64,000 nt of DNA from Cladorhizidae sp. MBARI D1340-BT2 (GCA_028752905.1 JAQNBH010000010.1:29326970-29390969); one strand, 5' to 3'; shown: positions 23,045 through 34,984, numbered from the stretch's first letter. The notes: generated by a model not told the origin, from the sequence alone. Numbers and translations: made by a program.

Positions 23045-23673
23045 TGAGGTTGAATTCCAGTTTGCCTTTGGATGCCAAATGAGGCATCCTCTAACTCGCA
23101 TTGATCAGGGTGTAAGACTCGAATTCAGATTGCCGTCAGCAGTTTCCTCCACCATCACTGGTTGGCTTCCAATCAGGTATTACGCACCAAGTCTCGAGGT
23201 GCCAAGTCTGAGTCTAGTGGAGTTGGGTCCTTCAAATATGTTTGTGGTGGCTCAGACATCTGTGTACAATTCCACTTTCCCTTTAATTCATATCGAACCT
23301 TTCCAACCAGCAGTTCTCATCCGGGAGTACATTTGCTTACAGAATTTTACCGAAGATCTGCAGCTAGAGTTGCGATGGATGCAGAGATTTGGAGCAGCAT
23401 CCAGAATGAGAAGTGCCCCCTGGATCATTGATAGTATAAATATCAGGATTTGGAATGGGATGGGCTTTTTGGATGTATGGAGTGAGGATTTCAGTGATAA
23501 TAACTTGAACTCTGATTCTTATGAAACAAATAAAGGTCGGAAAAAAAGACAAAATCAATGTCCATTGTCAAACACCGATACAGGGCTTCTATTCCGTCAA
23601 ACAGCTGATGCCCCCACAACACGATATCTTATTGTTAATGTGACCAAAAATTTTATGTCTTATGAAGAGCAAG
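23045..23673 (+). CDS. Host exon with Reelin-like features
   Basis: An open exon of 629 bases lies between an acceptor (TTTCTAG, 23,038-23,044) and a donor (CAAG then GTGAGA at 23,674). It starts in phase 2 and ends in phase 1. The protein has VEFQFAFGC, then GVRLEF, ELRWMQRF and APWIIDSINIRIWNG, followed by a basic GRKKRQNQC stretch (a possible furin-type site) and CPLSNTD. The order of FxFxFGC, VRLEF, RWMQ and W-x-ID resembles the Reelin subrepeat, an extracellular beta-sheet module. I assign this by pattern memory only. There is an N-glycosylation motif (YNSTF). The phase-1 end fits the Thr-rich exons downstream. The BEL insertion lies just upstream and probably harms splicing. Confidence 0.6.
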
Positions 23674-23999
23674 GTGAGAATAGGTGATTGTTTTATTGTG
23701 CTATTAGGTTGCTGTACGATGCAAAATGAAATAGTTGTTAGGACCTACATGTGTATATTTCGTCCTAACTTCGATCCAAATATAATCTGTGCTGACTCCA
23801 AAAGTGTCCAGCCTATTTCTTAAATGCATTTCATTAGCCACTTTTTGTGTTACATACCACATCTTGTTAACAGTCAGATTGGACATTATGACATCATCAC
23901 TCAATATTTAGTTGTGTGCTAGATCTTGGAACCTTCGGTCAAGAGAGGCTTAACACATTTTGTCAGCAGAGATGCTTACATTTTGGAGGGTAGTTTCCA

Positions 24000-24165
24000 T
24001 TATAGGTAGATGGATAGTTAGGTAGATTGATGAAGATGGATGGATGGATAGATGGATAGATGGGAGATGGATGGATGGATGGATGGATGGATAGATGGAT
24101 GGATGGATGGCTAAATGGAAGGATGTGAGGGAGTTTGGGTGAGAAGGTGGGTGGGTGGGTGGACA
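24000..24165. repeat. GGAT/GATGGATA minisatellite
   Basis: Repeated GGAT and GATA words with a GGGT run near 24,145. The minus-strand frame rich in HPSI comes from the repeat. The stretches on both sides (23,690-26,000) show no gene I recognise. Confidence 0.95.
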
Positions 24166-26054
24166 GAAAGGACAGAGAGACAGACAGATAGAAAGACGAG
24201 AGAGAGAAGTCCAAATTACATTGAGAGAAGATCAATAGCTAGGTATAGAAAGGGGACCGGACCTTAGTGGCAATATATATCAAAGCTGAAGTTAAGTATG
24301 ATGTCATCATGATGATGTCATATAGTTTTGTGACAGAGATTGCATTATCACATTCGCTATAAAAACAAACAGTAATGATGCTATGTCATGGTATAATATT
24401 TGCATTTAACTATTTTTTGTATCCGGTCAATGCTTGAGATGTGTATGCTGCAATTCCACAAATGTTTTTATCACCACGATGTCTCAAACAGTGTTTGCTT
24501 CTTCTAGTCAAGATTTGACCTCAAGTATGTTGGCATGAATATCTATGCAGCAAAGCTTCCCCACACTTCCACTAACTTGTCCACAACTATGAATAGTATA
24601 ATGACTTTTGCTGTTTTGAAGGGTGGTCAGAGCACAGGTTATTGCAGTCAACATGAGTACGAATCTATACATATTAAGTAGGTGGCATTATGATTGCTAT
24701 ATTTAGAGTGACCTGTTTTTATGGATCTAGCTAGAGGATTGAGAGACCTAATTTACCCTTCAGTAAACTTAACCGCTTCTAAATGACCAACGATAAGTAT
24801 AAAATTTAATGCTGAGGTTAGTGGTTTATTTATCACTGCTTTCATTCTTAGCGAGTCCCAAGTTATAGCCAGAACCCGAGAAATTCTGCCTAGTTACCAG
24901 AATATGTTTATGGAGTTCATATTATTCTGTAGGCAGGTAATAAAATAATTTAGCAGGATTTTTTTATTTTTAAGTTGAATTTTGGATTATATATAATTAT
25001 GCCTACCATGGTGGGTGGGTTATGGTGCTCAAGATAATATCATGCTGTTGGAATGTTAGGTTTCTTTTTGCATTCCAAAGTTGTGCCATGTAAACATAAC
25101 TAATACCTTATTGCTTCCCTAAGTAGCAGAGTGAATGTTAGTAGAATATAGGTATAATATATATTGGCTATCAGTTGGAGTAAATTACTACAATAATGGC
25201 TTCCCTCCAAAGAATAATACCGCCTGCATGGAAAAAATTATTCAGGTTACATCGCATTTCCAAATTAGTAGTATGCCATGCACTTTATGTTTGGAAAATG
25301 GCATTGCCACAAATATGGAAAAAGCTGTAGGGTTGTTCCCAAGTCATACAAAGCATCAGCAAGAATGGGAAAGAAGAGAGCAAGTTATAGATAGACCCTT
25401 GTACTCTGGCAAATGGGTGGACTGCGTTTGATTGGAAATGAATGTCATTAGAATTTCTAATGACTAATCTATCACAATTGGCATAGAGTAGATAGAATAA
25501 ATTGTCAATGATTGATTTAAATTTAATCGCTGAAATGTCGAAAGAGTAGAATTGAAAACTTTGAACTAATATTACTATCGATGGGGTGTGCCCATTATAT
25601 TAATGGCCAGACTTTCTCATGAGTATACAATGTTATCTTTGAAACCTTCTCTACCCAACCCCCCCTCTATTCACCCCCTCCTGACCATCTAAGACAGTCG
25701 AATCATCTAGTTTTCTTAAACTCAGAACTTAATTGTCAATGCAGGCAAGGTGGACTATCAAAGTAAAACCCCTCTCAAGCTAAACAGATGCCAGGATAAT
25801 ATGTTTCCTCATAGCTTAGTCCTTGCATGACATCATCATGATGACATCATCAGTGCTCTACAATGCTTAGCACTGGATTAGGGATTCAGCTAGGGTTAGG
25901 CATGGGCAATAACTAGGGTTAAGGCCAAGGCAGATTTACATACGTTATGTAGATAATTGTTGGATTTAGTTAATTAGATTTTTAGCCATCTCTTCTTCAC
26001 CTTCAGCTGTGTATAGACAGTAGTAATGTTGTCACCCTCCCCAGATAAATCAAA

Positions 26055-26255
26055 TGCGGTCCACACACACACACACACACACACAAATGCGGTACACATG
26101 CAGGCTTCAGGCATGTGCACTAAAAGGCACACAGACATACAATGCACATACATGCAGCCCTACATGCACACACATATACATAAACAAAAACATGCACACA
26201 TATGCAGCACACATGCACACCACACACACATGCACACCACACACACTAAAAGACA
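26055..26255. repeat. CA-rich microsatellite
   Basis: A pure CACACA run at about 26,061-26,085 is followed by degenerate ACACATGCACAC words. Thr/His-rich frames here are composition artefacts. Confidence 0.95.
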
Positions 26256-26820
26256 ACAAGACTGTGTCAAAAAGTGGCTAACCTAAGGAGGGTGATATAA
26301 TCAATAAAACTGGACTTGGAGCTATAGGGTTAGTTCCAGGGTAATGGCTAGGATTAGCTCACTGGGGCTAAAACTAGGGCAATAACTACAGAAATGCTAT
26401 GTAATCATGATATGAGCAAACGTTAGGTTTCTTGTTGCAATGCTATCTGGAAAAAGCTGTGAAAACAGTCTAGCACTTGTAAGGGCTCTTGACTTGTTGA
26501 GGTTTGAAGTCACCTAATAGTCATGATGACTGCTAATCAAAATTTATTTCATACCTCTATCAGTGGAGAATGCTATTAGATGCTTGGCTTCACTTCCAAC
26601 TGCAAAAACATCCGGTTCTTTTCCGCTACCAATTTAATAGTTTGCCATGTAGCTACCTATTTTATAAACACTGATCAGAGCATAGGAATAAAATAATTGA
26701 AAGACTACGAAGTTGTTCCCAAGCAGTAGCATGAGTGGAAATGGAGTGTAATTAAATTACTAACAAATAGTATTGATGGAAAATATTTGGGACAAATACC
26801 ATTAATTAATGGCCGACTGC

Positions 26821-27113
26821 TGTGATACCTTAAAATTAATACTTTTATTCGTAGTGTAATCGAACTCTAATACAATTTAAACAGACTTAAGCTATTTATA
26901 TAAGTAAGAACATTCTAGAAACATATGGGGGGGGGGGATAACTAACATGAAGAAATACATTATCAGTTTGGTATTCATCAAAACACTCGTGATACAAAGT
27001 AGACTAAATATTTACTTAACACTATAAGTGTCACTTCCTGTTCTAACCACCCATACTAATGAGCATCAGTCTAGTTCAATCAATACATTTCCTCACTCTT
27101 CAAAAAAATGCAA
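26821..27113 (-). repeat. Extra LTR of the minus-strand gypsy element
   Basis: Begins TGTGATACC and shares with 27,829-28,091 and 31,247-31,500 the landmarks ATTATCAGTTTGGTATTCATC, CACTCGTGATACAAAG and AGTGTCACTTCCTG. It has no pol next to it, so it is a solo LTR or a tandem duplicate. It carries an 11-base G run at about 26,928. Confidence 0.75.
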
Positions 27114-27828
27114 GACTAAGCCATTTGTTCCCCCCAAAAAGCCTTTTTTTAGATATGTATTTATTCTATAGTATACTTCATGTAGTATTTCTATTTCAAG
27201 TTTCAGAGCATTTGAAGGCTTCACTGCAAAGTTATACACACTTTTGTCCATGCTATTGACTACATAAATTCGAAGTTACGAACCCGAAGAGAACATAATA
27301 ATGTACTTTTTTCAAGAGGCGTTATCTAAAAATGCGTTATTTCAAGTTTGTGTGCACATAACTAGGCCATGCTTTGTCCTATATCAACTTTTAATATATC
27401 ATTTGAAAGCTCTTTTCATACTCTTTCATTTGAATAGAAAGAATCTACAAAAAAATCTATGTGGGAGATATTAGCCCTGGAATGTTGCTAATCATGAGCA
27501 AATTACTGACCTTTCTTAAAAATCCATTTTACAAGTTATGTTGTTTTCATCTATTCAAAATGCATGTCTGTGGGTTCTCTAAGTGCTGTCAAAATTGTAA
27601 GTGGTTATGTCACACAGGTGTTGAGTAAAGTGCAATAATGTGAAATCACCTTGGTGTTCACAACTGTGCACAACTCTGACCACGATGGCGCTAGGTCAAA
27701 ACTAAATATACCATTGGAAAGCTGTCTGAATGAGCATCATTTTGGTACTAATTTCAACATCATAGTATATAGAACAAAAAAGTTATGAATGAATTTTAAA
27801 AAATGTCCCAGAAATGGATTAGTCCCGC

Positions 27829-27882
27829 CTTATTAATTAAGCTATTTATATAAAACGGAACAGTAAGAACATTCTAACATAA

Positions 27883-27913
<31 letters not shown>

Positions 27914-28091
27914 GGAATAACTAACAAGAAGAAATAAATTATCAGTTTGGTATTCATCAAAACACTCATGATACAAAGTACACTAAATATTTACTTAACA
28001 CTATAAGTGTCACTTCCTGTTCTAACCACCAATACTAATGAGCATCAGTCTAGTTCAATCAACACATTTCCTCACTCTTCAAAAATGCAAG
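27829..28091 (-). repeat. 3' LTR of the minus-strand gypsy element, with long G run
   Basis: Similar to 26,838-27,113 from AAGCTATTTATATAA to the ACTCTTCAAAAATGCAAG end. It contains an uninterrupted run of about 29 G near 27,884-27,912, against 11 in the extra LTR and none in the LTR at 31,247. Confidence 0.7.
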
Positions 28092-28179
28092 TACCAAATC
28101 CTGTCAGCTGGAGGTCCACGGTCTCTTTGTGGATATATGTGGACACAAATTCAGGTTCTTGAATCCATTTAGTTGAGGA

Positions 28180-28964
28180 TCAGAAACCAATTGCCATAAC
28201 CAATTGTCCCTGGGAGAACTTCCTGAACTTGAAATGGAGATTGTAGTAAAACGTCTGATGTGTTTGTTTAGATGTCACGATAGCTTTCATGTCTGGCTTT
28301 AGGAGATCAAGCCGAGTACGAATCTTCCTTTGCAGTAACAACTCACTTGGAGTCACATTGGTGGCTGAGTGATAAATCAACAGAAACCCTGATAAGCGAG
28401 AACTTAGACTTTGTCCATCTTTGTCTCCTGCCTTCATGGCTCATTTGAATGTCTGGACAAACCTTTCAGCCAGTCCATTTGATGATGGGGGGTATGGTGC
28501 ACCCCAAATGTGCTTTACCCCATTCACCTTTGTGAAGGGAGCAAACTCATCAGACACAAATTAAGGTCCATTATCTGAAACAAGTTTCTCTGGTAGACCA
28601 TATCATGCCAAAATAATTCGAAGTACTGTGATAGTTTTCATAGTGGTAGTGGTAGACATTTCCACTATTTCTGGGAACTTGGAGTGTGCGTCGACAATGA
28701 TGAGAATGAGAAACACCTTGCCAAACATGGGGCCTGCAAAATCTATGTGAATTCATTTCCAGGGCAGAGTTGGCCAAATCCAAGGATGGGAGGGTTGCTA
28801 CCGACTTTTTTTTTTGGACAACTTAGACACAATTTTGCCTGCTTTTCAATGTGTTTGTCTAATCCACTCCACCTTCTCAAAACTGCCTTCATTCGAGAGA
28901 TTCCAGAGATTCCAGGGTGATTCTTCTGCAGTGCTTCACAGGAAGTGACTCCAGATTGTAGCAA
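28180..28964 (-). pseudogene. Gypsy integrase relic
   Basis: Read on the minus strand, the zinc-finger part is near 28,760-28,960 (HPGISGISRMKAVLRRW, then CLSCPKKK). The core follows at 28,571-28,760 in broken frames, and the C-terminal part at 28,180-28,437 carries LSGFLLIYHSATNVTPSELL. Gypsy integrases splice the DNA copy into the genome. Frameshifts break the domain in at least two places. Confidence 0.7.
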
Positions 28965-29300
28965 TAGTGCCTTTGTGGTGAGTATTGACCGTGACTAATG
29001 GGGTTGAAGCCTCGTCCAATTGTAATTGTAGGTAGGCTTCGGCTAAATCAAGCTTGGTAAACATATCACTATTGGCGAGCATAGCACAGAGATCTTCTGG
29101 CCTAGGCAGAGGATACCGTTCAACAGTGAGGGCTTGGTTGATCGACACTTTATAATCCCCACATAAATGGAATCGGCCATCCTTCTTTGGAACTACTACA
29201 ATTAGAGCAGCCCACTCGATGTGATCAACCTTTTGAATCCCTGTTTCTCAATGTCCAGCTCTAGCTTCCTTGATAGCAAACGGTACTGGACGCAGTTTGA
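28936..29300 (-). pseudogene. Gypsy reverse transcriptase relic fused to integrase
   Basis: The minus frame has NQALTVERYPLPRPEDLCAM, then FTKLDLAEAYLQLQLDE, whose Asp is the first catalytic residue of the palm, and LVTVNTHHKG. Right after THHKG the reading jumps to integrase-type sequence. The YxDD block, thumb and RNase H are gone, so one deletion probably removed them. Confidence 0.7.
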
Positions 29301-29334
29301 AGAACTTAAGGGGGTGCTTCAGGTCCAACAATGT

Positions 29335-29371
29335 TTTTTGGGGGGGCGGGGGGGGGGGGGGGGGGGGGGGG
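29335..29371. repeat. G run of about 35 bases
   Basis: TTTTTT followed by G interrupted once by C. It lies inside the RT part of the gypsy relic and is a mononucleotide expansion. Confidence 0.95.
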
Positions 29372-30379
29372 TTACTTCCCATAAATATTTTGCCAGGACC
29401 TGTAAGATGCTGCATTCCAAATTTGAGAAGATTTGGTTGCTCCATTCTGAACTTATACTGACTTTTGTACCTACACCTCCATTCAGTTCTTGACAAAGAA
29501 ATGGGAAAGAAGACTGTCCGCGGAGGGTTTTATTTTTATTTTTTACTTGTGGTTACAACTTTAGAGCTCCGTAGATTCTGCAAACTTCATGGTATGGACT
29601 TGAAGGTCTCTCTGTGTTCTGTCTTTGTTACTAAAAATATGTTTCATAGGATAACTATCCTATAGTTATACTAGACCCAGAAGTGGAAGAACCTAAAAAA
29701 CCTGCATCCCAAAGTCCCCATCCATAACCAGATTGCTAAGTGCCAAAAAATTAGAAATTGGTACGAGAGGCTAGAGGAAGCCCTTGAGCATCCAATCACG
29801 TTTTTCAATAAGCGCTAAAAATTCTGGTTTCCAATCGCCATTCACAGCATAACTAGGTTTAAAAAAATTCCCCAAACCTTGTATATCATTTTGAGGCTCT
29901 TTCTTTGCTCTTTGAGTTCAATGATAATTTCTTTTAATTCATAATAATAAAAAGTTATGTTGTTTAGTGGGAATGGCTTCTATAATGAACCAAGGCAACA
30001 GTGGGAATATTTAAAAAAAATATTCTGATCGTTGATAACAAAGAGTAATACATTATCTAAAAAAACAACAAGTTTGAAGTCATTTGATCCAATATCCAAG
30101 ATGAAAGCTGTGAATGGTAATTTTGAGGAGGTCTAATGGCTGCAGGGTACCTAGATAGAAAAACATCTGTAAATAATTATATCATTATACATATCACTTG
30201 AAAGCACATAGAAAGAGCTATCATTTGACACAAAAATTATATTTGTATTGTAGGTCTAGAAACCTAAAAGTTATAACGGTTTTTACTTCGTGGCATGTTT
30301 TTTTGTGGTTTGACATAAAGCACCCCCATAAAAGTGGCAACTGGATTGACTTGAAAGGTTCCCCTCTATGGCTGGACAG

Positions 30380-31010
30380 TGCCTAGAGTCTCACTGAACA
30401 AGGATTCATGCTTCTGTAGCAAGGCCTGGAGTTGATTAGGTCTGTCTTGAACTGTAGAGATTTTTTTCCAATCAAGTTGAATATATTCAAACCAGTTTCA
30501 ACAAAACAAACTGGGTCCATCACTAGCCACAATCTCTGGTTTTGTTTTCGGTACTGGACTCTGACATTCAACTGACCAACAACATGCATTGCTTCATCTG
30601 TAAAGGTCTTCCAGATGAGTGAAGACTTGCACACTTTTATTTTGTGGAAAATTTCCTATGATTATCTTCTGAGATGATTGATACAGAAGTTCCAGTGTTC
30701 AATATCTTGTTATTGGCTTTGACTCGAATCTCAATAGGGAGAAAGATCCCTGCAACTTATGGAGATGAAATTTGTCACTTTTTGAGTCAGTAGTGGGCTC
30801 ATTGTTCTCTCCATGGACTAAGTGAGTATTATTGGCCTAGGCTTGCTTAGACCTGTAAAAGGCTTGCCCTGATGTTGGGGTCTAGCCTGGCTAGCCTGAG
30901 GTTTAGACCTGTAAGCAGTGGCTTCTTGCCACATACCTGGCAGTCTGCCTCTTTGAATCTGCACTCATTTGCAGTATGATTTTTTTAACGCATCTTGGAT
31001 ATGGATACAA
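30380..31010 (-). pseudogene. Gypsy gag zinc knuckle and protease relic
   Basis: On the minus strand near 30,990-30,930 the residues HTANECRFKEADCQVCGKK form a gag-type Cys/His knuckle. Lower down (30,634-30,383) the frame has FTDEAMHVVGQLNVRVQY and LWLVMD, typical of the protease to RT linker of gypsy elements. The catalytic protease triad is not clear. The remainder up to 31,246 is probably gag but is too decayed to read. Confidence 0.55.
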
Positions 31011-31246
31011 TGGCTTTGAATGGTTGGGCATTGCACTGTGAAGTTTCCGTATAGATGGCTTTGAAAGAGAGAGCCAATTGAACTAGCAGGATATGCTTGC
31101 TTTTGGTGTTAGAGTTTGCACATTGAAGTACAACTGTACTTGTTCTAGGTAGGTCTTGCTAGGCTTAGATTCAGAGTAAAATTCTTTGAGAGTTCAGAAT
31201 AGCCATTTATTATCCACACTAACTTCCTCATCAATTTGTGATATCT

Positions 31247-31500
31247 TAGGTTAATACTTTCATTTGTAGTGTAATTGAACTCTAAGATATTTATATAAAA
31301 CTGAACAGTAAGAATATTCTATAAACATATGACAGGAAAATAACGAAATACATTATCAGTCCAGTATACATCAAAACACTCATGATACAAAGTACAATAA
31401 AATATTTACTTAACAGTAAAAAGGATAATTAGTGTCACTTCCTGTGCTAGCGCACTAATTCTAATGTGATGGTCCAATCCAATCACCACAACTGTCACTT
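31247..31500 (-). repeat. 5' LTR of the minus-strand gypsy element
   Basis: Starts TGTGATATC and matches 26,821 onward (TAATACTTTCATTTGTAGTG, TTATCAGTCCAGTATACATC, AGTGTCACTTCCTG). It is the most diverged of the three copies and lacks the G run. Confidence 0.7.
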
Positions 31501-31783
31501 GAATATACAGTCACAGAATTCTTACGTAAATTGCCATCACCTAATTAACCCTGGGAATAATTATAATGTGGGACCAATATTTCCGGTACTAGCATATTTT
31601 TTATGGCAGGCATGCCACCTAGTGGCTCCCTAATCCATACCATACTAGGGGGTTTCTGTAATGCAAGTCACTAATAGATTACAAAAATCCATTTGTAGTT
31701 AGCTAAATATATTATGTTGGTAATATTAATAGTTTTAGAATAACCTTCTCAATATTGATCTTGAAATTGTATTCTCTCGACTG

Positions 31784-31893
31784 TTTCGACAAGATGCCCT
31801 AGCCTTCATCAGGAATATTAATATTAATAATAAAATACTAATAACAATAATAACATCAAAGATAACATATTTTGACTAGATACTCTAGCCTTC
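31784..31893 (-). ncRNA. Two hammerhead-like motifs, possibly from a Penelope-like terminal repeat
   Basis: In reverse complement, 31,784-31,813 reads CCTGATGAAGGC, an arm, then GTCGAAAC. This has the CTGATGA and GAAA boxes of hammerhead ribozymes. A second relic 80 bases on (31,870-31,893) has AAGGCTAGAGTATCTAGTC followed by AAAA. The middle can fold as GGCTAG(A/G) with TCT(A/T)GTC. Penelope-like elements are known to carry hammerhead motifs in their terminal repeats. The extra A after CTGATGA and mismatches in the stem make activity doubtful. Confidence 0.35.
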
Positions 31894-31899
31894 TATTCT

Positions 31900-33190
31900 G
31901 CTAGACCATCTATTCAGAGAGAGAGAGAATATCAAGTTTAAAAGTGAATAGGTCATTGTAATTAATACATTAGTTGGCCAATATAAATTCAGAATTGACA
32001 AAATCATAACATAAAAATGTGTGGTTATGACTTTGTAGAATGCAACATACAGGCCTCTGTGCCCTATCGCAGGTATAACACCAAGATGCTGTACTCTATG
32101 TGTGTAGTGAGTGTTTTGGTATGTAGGCAAAGCACTTAGTGTGTAGTGGCCTCATGAATATCATTTTGTTCCACAACAACCGATCAACATTTTCAGTGGC
32201 CATGCTTGGTCACTTAGCAACTTGTCAAAACACTCGTTGCATAAAGGTCTTCGTCTAACCAACACTTGCAATTTCAACTGCCTAGCACTTTTCAATCAGA
32301 AGTCACACATACCTGAAGTTATCAGATTGTGAGGTACTCCCACTTTGGCTGCAGGTACCTTTGGCTGCAGGTACCTTTGGCAACCACAACCTAGCCTTTT
32401 TTTATCAGTAAAAATTAGTTGTTTTAAGTCTAGTGTTGTTAATTAGCATGTATTCATATTGACAGATTGGCACAATCCATATAAAGGATGTTTTGTCACC
32501 ATGAAAACCTGGTTTCGTGTGTGTACAATGACTACGGGATGTGACCAGGCAATTAGTGTGCCTTTTACTCTGAATTTCAAAATTCACAGCTAGCTAAAGT
32601 TCTTGTGCACTCTGAGCAATAGCCAACTTGTTTACTAAGCAAACAGTTAAAAGTTTTCAGTTGCAATTAACCTACAAAAAAAGTTACTTCCACATATATA
32701 GCAAATGTGGAAACTGCCAATTGCATCAAACATGTAAAAAAGCTAGTTGATGTGCAGGATATTCTAGCTTACACCAGTCGTCATTGTGAATGAGTGTGTA
32801 TTTTAGGAAAAATTCAGATTTAAAAACCTGCAGTGAGCTCTACAGGAATGCTTGGAGAAGTTAACACCTGCATACAGGACACCTGGAGCATTATTTACTG
32901 CATAGCTTGCTTTAACTGGGATACCACATTTGTTGCCCCAGTTTCTAAATCAAATGGAGTACCGACATTATTAGGCTTGACATTATTACGTCAATGTCAA
33001 AAATAGAAATCCAAACGAGGATTGGTATTTTCATGATAGCAGCATTTGTAGTTGGCTAAAGAAGGGTACTTTACCTTACTTACTCTGTCCCCTAGAATAT
33101 TATCTCTGGTGTTTAGTGCTCACATCAGATTTGAAACTCGTAATTATTTCTAGTGGCATTTCTGCTTACTTTTCACTTATTTCGGATTAT
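31900..33190. other. Intronic or intergenic DNA
   Basis: No gene recognised. A short direct repeat TTTGGCTGCAGGTACC occurs twice at about 32,344-32,380. The stretch leads to the first Thr-rich exon. Confidence 0.5.
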
Positions 33191-33196
33191 CCTCAG

Positions 33197-33292
33197 CTGA
33201 ATCAACCACATCCACTGCCGAAAAAACCACTGGGACAGTTACCCCCACTACACCTATGGTGGAGACGACTATATCCACATCAAATGGAGATG
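33197..33292 (+). CDS. Thr-rich stalk exon 1 of a host gene
   Basis: A 96-base exon lies between acceptor TCCTCAG and donor GTACGT. It starts with CT as the last two bases of a split codon and ends with one base of the next, so it is a symmetric phase 1-1 exon. It encodes ESTTSTAEKTTGTVTPTTP followed by MVETTISTSNGD. About half the residues are Thr or Ser, suited to O-glycosylation. Three related exons lie downstream on the same strand, and the exon at 23,045-23,673 ends in the matching phase. Confidence 0.7.
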
Positions 33293-34888
33293 GTACGTCA
33301 TCTGGTATACAAATTGCACAAATTCTGGCTGACTCAAGCCCAAGGAGTACTAAAAATTATAATTAAAAAAATTGTTTAGTCTTATAAAAGAAATTTACCA
33401 ATGTAGGTCATAGCCTCATTTCTTATAGAGCTATAAACACCATCAGTATAATATTGGTGTTCTACATCTTAGGAAGCTCTAAATGTTTCTGATCTAAATT
33501 GGTAAGTTCTTGTTTCTTTTTCAACAATTGAAAAGTATAGATATTTCAATAATTTTATCTTGTATTGAGCAACCTGCAGCATTCCCAATATTTGTTGAAC
33601 CTTTTAAAATAGCATTAAAAAGCACATCCAACAAAATTTATTATACTAAATCATTTTGCCAACTTTAGGTAGCAAAAACATTTCACCTAAAACAGTTCTA
33701 TTCTGCCCATCATTTTTAATAGTCAACTAGCACCCAGACCCTCACCATCAAATACATATAATCTTCTATGTCCTTTTTTAATACATAACTTAAAAAAATT
33801 TATACATTCATTATAATGTTAATAACATAATCCATACTGCATTCAAGAAACCAACATGTTTCTCGATTCAGTAAAGTGCCAAAAATATATATATAAGTTG
33901 GTGAACAAAATAATTGAGTGAGTGCAATACTAAACTTAACACCCATACCAATAATTTGGACTATACTTCACTAGCATGAAGAGAAAATATCATGGATTAC
34001 CTCTCTAAATGAAGGGCAATATTAATAGCAGTTGCACTCATATGCAGTTGTATTTGTATAATATAAAAGTGGAGTTGAGCTATATATTCTTCTAAGAAAG
34101 AGGTAAGTAAAACAAACCTAGAGCAACGTAACTGCTGGCTACTGTCAACAATAGCAACAAGGTATGTCATGAGCTGACATATATGATTATTGTAAAAGAC
34201 AAAACAAGTTCGAAGTAGTATTTAATAGTGCGTGATTTCCAGAAAATGGTTAGACAGTACTGCAGTTCTATTCACTACAATATAGAGCACAACAAACAAA
34301 TTAATAAACAAAGCCATTGAAACAGGAACACAATTAAAATCAGAAGCAACTAGGTTTGGAATAACCAGACATAATAGAATGGAAAAATAGACTAATAACT
34401 ATCTAAACCACAAAAGTAGATGAGATACCCCTCATATACATACCAAAGAACACAGTTAAGAAACCCAGAATTATGAAAACTGCTTTCAACCGAATGGCAC
34501 TTGAACATCGAATGGGTAAAGTATCTAGTACAGATTTTTCTTAATATTTACTGCACATGCAAACATTTTATGAAATTGCAGCTTCTGCAATTTCCCTCTC
34601 ATTTGCATGTTATTTTCTTCACTGTTACCTCAGCTCTTCAATGAAATGTAAGTTAGTTATAATCAAAGAAAAGCTGAAAAATTTGAAGAAAGCAGAGGAA
34701 AGGCATTGTATTTAAGAATAAGTGGATATAATATATATAGTGTAATGGTACATATTTAATTACCAGCGTCTACTTGTGGCATTATATTTAAGTAAGTAGT
34801 AAGGTATAATGCCTTGTAACAGTGAAAAGTACATGCAAAATAGTGGATATGTCTGAAATTCATTTCAACTGTTTGTGATTATCTGCAG

Positions 34889-34984
34889 CTGAATCAGATG
34901 CACCTACTTCTGAAGAAACAGTTGCTACAACTATGATGACCACACTTATGGTGGAGGAGACTACAACTACATCGGAAGGAGCCA
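34889..34984 (+). CDS. Thr-rich stalk exon 2
   Basis: A 96-base exon between ATCTGCAG and GTATGT, phase 1-1, encoding ESDAPTSEETVATTMMTTL then MVEETTTTSEGA. The bases just after the donor (GTATGTCCTC, ATAAAATATGCAC) match those after the other three exons, so the flanking intron was duplicated too. Confidence 0.75.

Larger units (their letters stand above)
27829..31500 (-). mobile_element. Ty3/gypsy retrotransposon, deleted and decayed
   Basis: Two diverged LTRs (27,829-28,091 and 31,247-31,500) flank minus-strand gag-pol pieces in the usual gypsy order: gag zinc knuckle, protease, RT, integrase. The RT palm is joined directly to the integrase zinc finger, so the RT 3' half and RNase H are missing. 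The LTRs differ at many positions and the frame is broken, so the copy is old. Confidence 0.75.

Noticed and set aside
25135..25431. 98-codon frame that might be a small gene
   Set aside because: No family match, no splice or signal features, and AT-rich surroundings; cannot be told from chance.
24290..25850. ATGATGTCATCATGATGATGTCAT at 24,299 and a similar palindrome at 25,826, as ends of an element
   Set aside because: Each motif is itself palindromic and low complexity, so the pair is not evidence of terminal repeats. No coding relic or target copy was found between them.
26055..26255. CRISPR-like array
   Set aside because: The repeats are simple CA words without spacers; this is a microsatellite in an animal genome.
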